This document shows positions 55,574-64,000 of a stretch of 64,000 nucleotides of DNA, in pieces. The position numbers and the translations under genes were made by a program. The stretch comes from Promethearchaeota archaeon (GTDB taxonomy: Archaea; Asgardarchaeota; Lokiarchaeia; Sigyniarchaeales; SOKP01): the NCBI GenBank assembly GCA_019058295.1, contig JAHPZI010000015.1, positions 44,679 through 108,678 on the forward strand, read 5' to 3'. Numbering within the stretch: position 1 is the stretch's first letter; every line of letters starts with the position of its first letter. The notes beneath the pieces were generated by a model. It worked only from the letters and a program-made list of their open reading frames with translations. It was not told the origin of the DNA and ran no database searches.

Positions 55574-58186
55574 TTATTTTTTAATTAAATCGTATAAAGA
55601 ACTCACTTTAAATAGAGTTCGAAGTTCTTGATGATTAATTAATTTATCTTTATTATTAAGAAAATTAATGTTTTTTATGGTAATAATTCTTGATTCTTGT
55701 TCCATTGAGAAGAAATTGTCTGAAGCTATAAAATCCACAATATTGGATTCAATATAAACATAGAGAGCAATATTTTTACTATTAATTGTAACCTTAAATT
55801 CAGGTTTCTCATCACTTATATCTTCAAATTCATAAGAAAGTTCAGGTTTATATAAAGAGAAGTTCTTTGGAGAATCAAATAACCGAAATCCATGATAAGT
55901 TATTTCATTTTCATTCTGTTTATCTCTTAATTTATAGAATATGATATTATTTCGCATTATGCTGTTTTCATAATTAATATTACTTACATCCAAAGTTCCA
56001 ACTTTCAATGAATAGCAAGGAGATACGATGGCATCATATGTTCCATTCCTTAGGATTTTACACTCTGAATTAAGAATCTTCCAATCCAATTGCACTTCAG
56101 ATTCTTTCGTTAAATCATTTGTTATCCAAAATTCGATTTCATTTTCTCCCTCTTTTACACTAGGAAAAATAGGTTGATAAAATCGTTTGGCAAAATAATG
56201 CAACGCCTTCCACCGGATAAAATAATCTAAGGAACTCCAACTCGCAACTGGCCAGCAATCATTTAATTGCCAATAAAGGGACCCCATACAATGGAAATCG
56301 TTTCGGTTTCGCCTCCAATGTTCCACTCCATACTCAATTGCTTCTGCTTGAGTAATTTGTGATAATATTATTTGTTGCTCAAATTTCTTTGGAATTGTAA
56401 ACCTTCTTCTCATATATCTCATTATTTTTTTATTACCAGCTGAATTCTTTTGATGGTTGTTCATAATAGGGGAGTAAAAATCAAATTGTTCAGGTGGGCA
56501 GAATGTCGCTATAGTTTTTAATGATGGAAAAGATTCAAATCCATATTCGGACATAAAGCGGGAATTGAATTTTCTGTAAGAGCTAAAGCTAGCTCCACCA
56601 TGCCAAACCTTCCAGAAGTGAGAATCTCCTTTATCTGGGGAATTTGGATCGACATATTCAATTTGATCTCGAATGCCTCCATTTGAAGGAGAACTCGGCC
56701 AATATGGGCGAGTTGAGTCATATTTATTTACAAGTTCGGGAAGAATTCTCTCAAATAGATCAATATAGCTGTTTTTAAATCTCGATATCATATCAGGGTC
56801 ATTAATATTTGACATAAATAGTAATGCTTTCCATAATTGCTCAATCTCATTATTTCCACACCACAAGGCTAGACTTGGATGATGTCTTATCCTTTTAATA
56901 TTTTGAATTGCTTCTTTTTTGAAATTTTCAATAAATTCTTCATGATGCGGATAAACAGCACAGGCAAAAGGGAAATCTTGCCATACTAAAATGCCAAGCT
57001 CATCACAGAGTTCATAAAATAAATCGTCTTCATAAATTCCCCCGCCCCAGACGCGAACCATATTCATATTAGCAATCTTGGCAGATTTGAGATTTTTCCG
57101 ATACAATCCTAATTTCTTACCCCTTGGAATAAAACTATCAATAGGAATCCAATTAGCTCCCTTAGCAAAAATTGGAATATTGTTTAATGTAAAATAAAAT
57201 GTTTCTCCCCATTTATCGGGATTTCGAATGAGTTGTATATCTCTTATCCCCAATTTTTGGGATCTTTTATCAATAATCTCACCATCATTTAAAATCGTAA
57301 CAGTTAAGTCGTAAAGATAAGGTACACCAAGCTCGTGTGTCCACCATAAATGGGGTTCATCAAGAGTTAGTTCAACAATTTGGTTTTTTTCTTTAAGAGA
57401 TACTTCATTAAAATATATATCTTTCTCTTGTGTTTTTAATTCAACCCTGATTGTATAGTTTAAATTACCAATATTCTCTATTATCGAATCTACTTCTATT
57501 TTAACATTAAGTTTTACTGATTCAGCTATAAAAGAGCTCTCCTTTAGATTCTTAATTATCCGAGGATCTTTATACGTAATTGTTTGAATGGGATATATTG
57601 AAGTAATTCTAAGATTGTTAAATCCTATTAATTCTACAGATTGCCATATTCCAATGTCGGGCAATTTTGGACCCCAATCCCACCCAAAAGAATATTGCCC
57701 CTTTCTTAAATATGGTGCTCCAGGTAAAGCCTCAATGCTAGTGACTAATCTATTTTTATATTTCTTTATTTCTTCACGAGCATTTTTCGTAGGACTTCTA
57801 ATTAGAACTTTCAGTTCATTAGAATTAGCTTTTAATCTACTTGTAACTTCAAAATCATAAACACGAAACATATTTTCTGTAGTTCCGAGTAGTTCACCAT
57901 TTAGATAGACTTCTGCAATAGTATCAATTCCTTGGAAACGAAGCAAAATCGTTGAATGCTCTAAGAAATCAGATTTGACATCGAACTTTGTTTCATAACA
58001 CCAATCTGATTCGTAAACCCAAGACATTTTATGCTCATTATTCCCATAAAACGGATCTTCAATAATATTATTTTCAATTAAGGCTTCAAATACCGATCCG
58101 GGAACCTGAGCGGTAATGTCAATTGATTTTTTTTTATGATTTAATTTCCAAATACCATTTAAGGAAATATTTTCAACATTTTGCAT
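55574..58186 (-). CDS. Glycoside hydrolase family 2 beta-mannosidase
   Basis: An 870-residue enzyme. The N-terminal jelly-roll has NGIWKLNHKKKSIDITAQVPGSV and FQGIDTIAEVYLNG; the TIM barrel has KGANWIPIDSF, MVRVWGGGIYEDDLFYELCDELGILVWQDFPFAC and the acid/base Glu in WCGNNEIEQLW; the nucleophile Glu is in MSEYGFESFPS. GSLYWQLNDCWPVASWSS follows. These blocks mark the beta-mannosidase branch rather than beta-galactosidase. No signal peptide, so it probably removes mannose from imported oligosaccharides inside the cell. Confidence 0.93.
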   Translation of the reverse strand: MQNVENISLNGIWKLNHKKKSIDITAQVPGSVFEALIENNIIEDPFYGNNEHKMSWVYESDWCYETKFDVKSDFLEHSTILLRFQGIDTIAEVYLNGELLGTTENMFRVYDFEVTSRLKANSNELKVLIRSPTKNAREEIKKYKNRLVTSIEALPGAPYLRKGQYSFGWDWGPKLPDIGIWQSVELIGFNNLRITSIYPIQTITYKDPRIIKNLKESSFIAESVKLNVKIEVDSIIENIGNLNYTIRVELKTQEKDIYFNEVSLKEKNQIVELTLDEPHLWWTHELGVPYLYDLTVTILNDGEIIDKRSQKLGIRDIQLIRNPDKWGETFYFTLNNIPIFAKGANWIPIDSFIPRGKKLGLYRKNLKSAKIANMNMVRVWGGGIYEDDLFYELCDELGILVWQDFPFACAVYPHHEEFIENFKKEAIQNIKRIRHHPSLALWCGNNEIEQLWKALLFMSNINDPDMISRFKNSYIDLFERILPELVNKYDSTRPYWPSSPSNGGIRDQIEYVDPNSPDKGDSHFWKVWHGGASFSSYRKFNSRFMSEYGFESFPSLKTIATFCPPEQFDFYSPIMNNHQKNSAGNKKIMRYMRRRFTIPKKFEQQIILSQITQAEAIEYGVEHWRRNRNDFHCMGSLYWQLNDCWPVASWSSLDYFIRWKALHYFAKRFYQPIFPSVKEGENEIEFWITNDLTKESEVQLDWKILNSECKILRNGTYDAIVSPCYSLKVGTLDVSNINYENSIMRNNIIFYKLRDKQNENEITYHGFRLFDSPKNFSLYKPELSYEFEDISDEKPEFKVTINSKNIALYVYIESNIVDFIASDNFFSMEQESRIITIKNINFLNNKDKLINHQELRTLFKVSSLYDLIKK

Positions 58187-58274
58187 AAGATTTCACTAAA
58201 TTTTCTCAGATGATATAGAGAAAGATATAAATTCAATTATTAAATATTTAAGTAAAGTTGAAATAAGAAATTAT

Positions 58275-58697
58275 TTATTTTTCTTTTCCAGATTTGGTGG
58301 GTGGAGCGGCTAATGCTAATATTTTACCAATTATCGCCACTTGCGAGGCTCCTTTTACTTTTCCTCCGGCCATTTTTCTAAGCCATTTTCCAGTCCCCCA
58401 GCTGCCCGCACTCATCATTGTTTGCAAAGTTGGAAATTTCCAGTAACCCCACCAATAAAGTTTATCCCTGCTTAAATTCTCTTTAGGCTCGGTTTCTATC
58501 CCCTCGACTGTAATTTCACCATTCTCAAGTGTGATTAATGCAGCCCATTTATTTTCTTCGTTCTGCAGAAGTACACGTGTTTTTTCCCCTCTAATTGCCT
58601 CATTGTATTCTTCCTTACCCTTAACAGAATTGATAACAGTATTTATAAATAGCGCAAAACCTTTTAATTTTGGTTTTTTTGGCTTTTCGCTAGACAT
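58275..58697 (-). CDS. Hypothetical protein, 140 aa (possibly SCP2-like)
   Basis: A basic, soluble protein. The middle (KTRVLLQNEENKWAALITLENGEITVEGI) has the strand pattern of sterol-carrier (SCP2) folds, and the second half is Trp/Gly-rich (KLYWWGYWKFPTLQTMMSAGSWGTGKWLRKM) and Lys-rich at the end. The SCP2 likeness is by eye only. It precedes the GH2 gene on the same strand by 88 bp. Confidence 0.6.
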   Translation of the reverse strand: MSSEKPKKPKLKGFALFINTVINSVKGKEEYNEAIRGEKTRVLLQNEENKWAALITLENGEITVEGIETEPKENLSRDKLYWWGYWKFPTLQTMMSAGSWGTGKWLRKMAGGKVKGASQVAIIGKILALAAPPTKSGKEK

Positions 58698-58855
58698 CTT
58701 AATCTCCTATTTTAAAATACATTTTATAGGTTATTTTTTTTAACCTTTAATAATGTTATATCTAAATTAAATTAAATGAAAAGGTTTTAATAACAATTGA
58801 ATTTTTAATAATTAGAATTTTTTTATGAATAATTTTTTTTTAGTGTATATTAGAT

Positions 58856-59128
58856 ATGGAACGAAAACCTCAACAAAGATCTCGTAGACCTATTGATTAT
58901 TTAAAGGAATCAATTGGTAAAGTAATTTTGATAAAAGCCAAAAGGAACCGATTGTTTAGAGCTACTCTTCTTGCATTTGATGAATATTTGAATGTGTGGG
59001 TTGATAATGCTTCTCAAATCTTCGAATACCAAGACGAAGAAGGGAATATCCACGAGGAACACGAAAACCTCGGCGAGATTGTAATTAGAGGGGATAACAT
59101 CATTTTCATTAACATGGCTTCACAATGA
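58856..59128 (+). CDS. LSm (Sm-like) RNA-binding protein
   Basis: A 90-residue Sm fold: LKESIGKVILIKAKRNRLFRATLLAFDEYLNVWVDNA is Sm motif 1, and GEIVIRGDNIIFINM is Sm motif 2. The loop between (about residues 55-72) is longer and acidic (EYQDEEGNIHEEHE). LSm proteins form rings that bind U-rich RNA and act in RNA processing. The basic N-terminus (RKPQQRSRRP) may add RNA contact. Confidence 0.93.
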   Translation: MERKPQQRSRRPIDYLKESIGKVILIKAKRNRLFRATLLAFDEYLNVWVDNASQIFEYQDEEGNIHEEHENLGEIVIRGDNIIFINMASQ

Positions 59129-59276
59129 AGGTTATTTTTAAATTTGATAATGTTCCAACAATTAAAATTTACCAGAATCTTTATATTTCAATCTTGTGAA
59201 GTTTTTTAAGGTTTAAACTTATTAAATACTAAATTATTCAACCGTAAAAAAATAAATATCAATTAAGTGAGAAATT

Positions 59277-61295
59277 ATTTCAGAAGAGTTAAATAAAAAT
59301 AATAATTCGATCAATCATGGGCATTGTTATATAGTAAATCCTAATCTTGGGCATCCAATTATATTAGATCTCCAGTCAGAATTTAAAAAAAAAACGTATC
59401 AGACGTTCTTGTTATTTATTAGTAATTTAAATGATTTAAAAATATTTAAAGAACATATAAATAACAAAATTCAACTTGTTCCCATTCTTGAATATAAATG
59501 GAAATTAAAGCTTTTTACAAAAAAGATAAAGCCAGATAAAAAAGAAAGACGTCTTTTGAAAAAAAGCTTCAAAAAGTCAAGGCTTTCACTTAAATCATTA
59601 TTTAGAGAATATAAACCACGAGCTTTTCGTGGTGCTCCAATTTCTCTAAATATTTTAGGCATTGAAAAAGCCAAAATAACAAAAATTAACGATTTAGATT
59701 ATGATGAGTACACCAGCCCTCAGAAATATTTAATTACTCATCAAGTTTATAAAAACTCAGATATATTCTATAAGGTTAAAGTAGAATTCGTATTAACCAA
59801 AGAAATTCTTAAATTTTTAAAAAATCGAAATTTTGTAATGTTTGATATCCTTCATGAAAGAGAATCTAAATTACGGATTAATTATCATTCTATAGTAATT
59901 TCAAAGCAGAATTGGAAAAACTTTTGCTTTGTTCATGCGACAGATTTACATATAGCAGAAAGGAATGATAAGATTTATGAAATTATTAAAAAATGGAAGA
60001 AGGTATTTCGTGGAGATTATCTTGACGCGATGTTAAAAGAACAGGAGCAAGAAGTAAAAGAAGAAAAAAGGAAATTATTTAGACCATTAGAAGCACATAA
60101 ACCATTGAAAAAACGGATTATAAATCCAAATAATCAATTTAGGCGTTTTATAAAAATTATTAACAAAAAAGTTCTTCAAGACGAAATAGATTTTATAGCT
60201 TTAACCGGAGATCTCATAGATTTTTCTATTTCGAGTAAGATTCCAAAAGAGCTAAGACTTTTCGATTATGAACATAGTAATTGGAAAGTTTTCAAAAATA
60301 TCGTTTTAAATTTGCCTCAAAAAAAAAGGAAAGGTATGAAAAAGGGAGAAGAATTATTATGTCCCATATTTACAATTCCCGGAAATCACGATTATCGACC
60401 TTTCCATTACGATATTAGATGGGCAGGGTTGTATAGAAAAATGGGGCTAAAGGCATTTGAGGCACTTGCTTTAAACGATAAATTATTAGCATTACCTATT
60501 TCAGCGATTATAAAGAGTGAGAAATCTTTAATTGGGTATTGGTCAGAGATTAATCCTTCTTTAGATTATTTTTTAAAGTTAGGAAAATCCAATTTTATTT
60601 TTTTAAATACAGGGGCAGATTCATATAAAAATTTAAGCGATCTCATAACTGGTCATCCTTCTTTAACAGGGCTTAAAAATAAGCAAATCAGCTATTTAGT
60701 AAATCTAATTCGTAATAAAATTCAACAAGGAGATAATACTTTTCTTTTTCTACATGGCCCAGTAATTAATCCAAAGAAGAAAATAGGTCTTTTTAAAAGG
60801 ATCAAACACAAATTTGGGAAAAAAATTTTAACAAGAATAGATGAATTTAAAGAATCAATACTTAAAAAGTTAGAAAAGAAAACATCAAACCTCAGAATTG
60901 ATAAAAAATTTAACGTTAAATATGGAACTGTATCATCAAATTGGGAAAACCTTGTTGAATTTTGTAAAGAATACTGCGTTCTTACCATGACAGGCCACAC
61001 ACATACTCTTAAAGAGTTTAGATTAGGAGACCCAGAAAATAAAAAATCAGTAGTATTGGATGCACCTCCTTTTAGTTTAAAAAAAATAGTAAATCCGGCG
61101 GCAATATTTTATGATACTTATTCAGAGATTTTTGCAAATGCTAAAGATATAGAACAGTTTGGACCATTTGTTGTTCAAACACCTGCGCTTGGATTAGGAG
61201 GATATAGGAGCCCCCGATTGGTTGGTGCTTATAGAGAAATTATAGTTAAGCACGGAAAATTATCTTCTTTTAAAGTTAAGTATATGCATAGATAA
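59277..61295 (+). CDS. Calcineurin-like metallophosphoesterase, 628-672 aa; start uncertain
   Basis: The metal motifs are CFVHATDLHIAER (D-x-H), ALTGDLIDFS (GD), IPGNHDYRP (GNHD), FLFLHGPV (H) and TMTGHTHTLKEF (GHTH). An N-terminal domain of about 200 residues has no clear match and is very basic. The first usual start is TTG 59409, but the frame stays open and protein-like upstream (VNPNLGHPIILDLQ) to a stop at 59268-59270. No ATG, GTG or TTG lies in that stretch. An AUU at 59277, 5 nt after GTGAG, may be the start. The substrate is unknown. Confidence 0.78.
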   Translation: MSEELNKNNNSINHGHCYIVNPNLGHPIILDLQSEFKKKTYQTFLLFISNLNDLKIFKEHINNKIQLVPILEYKWKLKLFTKKIKPDKKERRLLKKSFKKSRLSLKSLFREYKPRAFRGAPISLNILGIEKAKITKINDLDYDEYTSPQKYLITHQVYKNSDIFYKVKVEFVLTKEILKFLKNRNFVMFDILHERESKLRINYHSIVISKQNWKNFCFVHATDLHIAERNDKIYEIIKKWKKVFRGDYLDAMLKEQEQEVKEEKRKLFRPLEAHKPLKKRIINPNNQFRRFIKIINKKVLQDEIDFIALTGDLIDFSISSKIPKELRLFDYEHSNWKVFKNIVLNLPQKKRKGMKKGEELLCPIFTIPGNHDYRPFHYDIRWAGLYRKMGLKAFEALALNDKLLALPISAIIKSEKSLIGYWSEINPSLDYFLKLGKSNFIFLNTGADSYKNLSDLITGHPSLTGLKNKQISYLVNLIRNKIQQGDNTFLFLHGPVINPKKKIGLFKRIKHKFGKKILTRIDEFKESILKKLEKKTSNLRIDKKFNVKYGTVSSNWENLVEFCKEYCVLTMTGHTHTLKEFRLGDPENKKSVVLDAPPFSLKKIVNPAAIFYDTYSEIFANAKDIEQFGPFVVQTPALGLGGYRSPRLVGAYREIIVKHGKLSSFKVKYMHR

Positions 61296-61408
61296 TACTA
61301 TAAAAATATTTTAAATATCTCCCATTATATTTTCAATTTAATTATTTATTTATATGTTAAATTAGTACTTTCATTATTAAATCTGTATAAAAGAGAATTA
61401 AAAGATCT

Positions 61409-62842
61409 ATGTTAATAAAAAATACTACTCAATTGCTTTCGAGTAAATTAGATGAAACTCAATTAAATCTAAGAAAAATAGGACTAGTGGCACTAAAGAA
61501 AGCAATAAATTCTGTTAAACCTAAAAGAATAATTGAAAAATCCATCAAAATCCAACAAAACAAACTAATAATTAAAAACGATATTTACGACCTTAATAAT
61601 TTTGAGAAAATATATATTATTGGAGGCGGAAAGGCCACTGCAGAAATGGCACTCTCATTGGAAGAAATATTAATTAATTATTCTAATATCGCCTACCAAG
61701 GATTAATAAATGTTCCGGAAGGTTTGGAAATAGAGGAAATGGATTTAAAAAGCAAAATAAGAATAATTTTTGCCTCCCATCCTATTCCAAACGAGGCTGG
61801 CTTAAAAGGAACAAAATCTATGATGGAACTCGTTAATAATTCAACGTCAAAAGACTTAATTTTCTGCCTAATCTCTGGAGGGGGATCGGCTTTATTACCT
61901 TTACCAAAAGAAAATATTAGCCTCGAAGATTTACAAAAACTTAATTCATTATTATTAGCATCTGGCGCATCAATCCATGAGATAAACACAATTCGAAAAC
62001 ATTTATCTGATTTCAAAGGGGGCAATCTTGCTAGAAGCATTTATAATACAAGTAAAGCAACATTAATTAGTCTAATAATATCAGATGTCGTAGGAAATGA
62101 TTTAGATTCAATAGCCTCAGGACCAACAGTACCAGATTCAACTACATTTAGGGATGCTTATGATTTACTTTTAAGTTATAACTTACTAAAAAAAATTCCA
62201 AAATCTATTAAACTTGTTATAGAAGAAGGTTTAAATGGAGTGATTGAAGAAAATCCTAAAGAAAAGGATAATTGCTTTAAAAATACACACAATTTCTTGA
62301 TTGGTAGTGTAAATTCTGCTGTTAAAGAGATAATTGTATTTCTAGAGAAAGAATCTTTTGAGATTGATTATTTTTCTTCTTCAATTAGCGGTGAAGCAAA
62401 AAATTATGCAAAAAAAATATATTCAAAAATTAACCAGAAACTCAATGAAAATCATAAAAACAACAAAAAAGCATTAATAGCAACGGGGGAACTGACCGTA
62501 ACTATTAAAGGCGATGGGATTGGGGGAAGAAATCAAGAAATGCTATTAAGTTTTCTTGATCTCATTATAAGGAAAGACATTTATTATGATTTTCTGATTC
62601 TTGCTGTTAATCTTGATGGTATTGAAGGTAACAGTAAGGCGATGGGTGCAATTATTGATAATCATTTATTAATTAAGGTTAAATCTAAAAAAATTGACAT
62701 AAAAAAATACTTAGAAAACAATGATTCAAATTCATTCTTCAAAACACTAAACTGTGAGATATTAACGGGTCCAACTGGTTGTAATGTAAATGATCTCTTA
62801 TTAGTATTAATTATTAAAGGTGATATTGAGAATAAATGGTAA
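61409..62842 (+). CDS. Glycerate 2-kinase (GckA/MOFRL family)
   Basis: A 477-residue kinase of the DUF4147-MOFRL type. The N-terminal domain has IYIIGGGKATAEMALSLEE, FASHPIPNEAGLKGT and LISGGGSALLPLP, then NTIRKHLSDFKGGNLA and ISDVVGNDLDSIASGPTVPDSTT. The C-terminal MOFRL region has TGELTVTIKGDGIGGRNQEM. It makes 2-phosphoglycerate from glycerate and ATP, feeding sugar acids or aldehyde-derived glycerate into glycolysis. The end overlaps the next mini-gene (62836). Confidence 0.9.
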   Translation: MLIKNTTQLLSSKLDETQLNLRKIGLVALKKAINSVKPKRIIEKSIKIQQNKLIIKNDIYDLNNFEKIYIIGGGKATAEMALSLEEILINYSNIAYQGLINVPEGLEIEEMDLKSKIRIIFASHPIPNEAGLKGTKSMMELVNNSTSKDLIFCLISGGGSALLPLPKENISLEDLQKLNSLLLASGASIHEINTIRKHLSDFKGGNLARSIYNTSKATLISLIISDVVGNDLDSIASGPTVPDSTTFRDAYDLLLSYNLLKKIPKSIKLVIEEGLNGVIEENPKEKDNCFKNTHNFLIGSVNSAVKEIIVFLEKESFEIDYFSSSISGEAKNYAKKIYSKINQKLNENHKNNKKALIATGELTVTIKGDGIGGRNQEMLLSFLDLIIRKDIYYDFLILAVNLDGIEGNSKAMGAIIDNHLLIKVKSKKIDIKKYLENNDSNSFFKTLNCEILTGPTGCNVNDLLLVLIIKGDIENKW

Positions 62843-63009
62843 ACAATTTAATTATAATTTGTCCAGTGTGTGGATTTAGTTTTAAGCCAGAATATCCACA
62901 TTCACATAACAGAAAACGGATTATAAAATGTCCAATGTGTGGGTATAAATTCTCTGAACCAGATATATCTCCCCAAAAGCAAGAGGACCTTGACAAAAGA
63001 TTCATTTAG
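62836..63009 (+). CDS. Double CxxC zinc-ribbon mini-protein, 57 aa
   Basis: Its ATG lies within the last codons of the glycerate kinase gene (7-bp overlap), so the two are translationally coupled. Two CPxCG-type knuckles, CPVCG (9-13) and CPMCG (32-36), with basic residues between them, form a likely zinc ribbon. A short acidic tail follows. Function unknown; perhaps a regulatory or RNA-binding protein. Confidence 0.7.
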   Translation: MVNNLIIICPVCGFSFKPEYPHSHNRKRIIKCPMCGYKFSEPDISPQKQEDLDKRFI

Positions 63010-63107
63010 AGAAAAAAATCACACTTTTTTAATATATTTCCTTTAATTAGGTTGATAATTTTGTCTATTTTTAAATGGTTTTATAACTATATTGGATTTT
63101 TATTTTT

Positions 63108-63142
63108 TTGATGAAATCTATATTTTATTGATGAAATCTATA
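63108..63142. repeat. Two-copy tandem repeat
   Basis: TTGATGAAATCTATA occurs twice with a 20-bp period. It may be chance expansion, a regulator site pair, or part of the promoter for the gene starting at 63238. Confidence 0.35.
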
Positions 63143-63237
63143 AAAAGCATATTAATTTAAATTATGATATCTAAAAAAAAATTGTTAACTGATTATTAAA
63201 AATCTATTAAAAATTAAATTTAAGGAAATGTTAGATC

Positions 63238-64000
<763 letters not shown>

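Overview
The window is AT-rich archaeal DNA, most likely from an Asgard archaeon (Lokiarchaeia-like Promethearchaeota). The case rests on: a Rab-like small GTPase fused to a roadblock domain; a RING-H2 finger protein; a longin-like small protein; an archaeal histone; an LSm protein; the archaeal thiamin-phosphate synthase ThiN; three tungsten aldehyde:ferredoxin oxidoreductases (AORs); an ADP-forming acyl-CoA synthetase alpha subunit; and a tRNA gene that carries insertions and lacks an encoded CCA. Phylum placement is inference from gene content; no phylogeny was run.

Layout. 1-8.5 kb: a very large surface cysteine peptidase (gingipain/C25 type), a small unknown protein and a CocE-type hydrolase. 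8.5-13.5 kb: a GH3 glycosidase and two FMN enzymes. 13.5-21.9 kb: a coherent sugar island, with an FAD/Fe-S lactate or glycolate dehydrogenase, LarA lactate racemase, class II aldolase, AOR, rhamnulokinase and L-rhamnose isomerase. Together these spell a route L-rhamnose -> rhamnulose -> rhamnulose-1-P -> DHAP + L-lactaldehyde -> L-lactate -> D-lactate -> pyruvate. 22-27 kb: a geranylgeranyl-reductase-like flavoprotein, an HSL-type esterase, a cysteine-rich ferredoxin-type protein and a GPH sugar transporter. 27-34 kb: a long TPR repeat protein, an unknown helical protein, a dual-specificity phosphatase and a membrane-anchored subtilisin. 34.5-38 kb: a Nudix enzyme and the thiamin genes thiC-thiD with a convergent thiN. 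38-44.5 kb: the RING-TPR protein, the roadblock-GTPase fusion, an anchored beta-helix protein, an acyl-CoA synthetase alpha subunit, and two tiny membrane proteins followed by a longin-like protein. 44.5-55 kb: AOR2, an amidase, membrane proteins, an isopropylmalate/isocitrate dehydrogenase family enzyme, the histone, a flavodoxin-like reductase, two MoaD/ThiS-like proteins and AOR3. 55-64 kb: tRNA-Arg(CCT), a zinc-ribbon mini-protein, a GH2 beta-mannosidase, an LSm protein, a calcineurin-like phosphoesterase, glycerate 2-kinase, a second zinc-ribbon mini-protein, and a truncated acidic protein that runs off the end.

Physiology implied: uptake and hydrolysis of plant- or biomass-derived sugars (GH2, GH3, rhamnose genes, GPH transporter), with ferredoxin-linked oxidation of aldehydes by the AORs. 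The most notable points are the rhamnose-to-pyruvate island; two genes that appear to start at AUA with well-placed Shine-Dalgarno sequences; a tRNA-Arg with two ~30-nt insertions outside the usual site; a perfect 20-bp palindrome in front of the histone gene; and the eukaryote-like signalling genes near 38-40 kb. No transposon, CRISPR array or prophage was seen.
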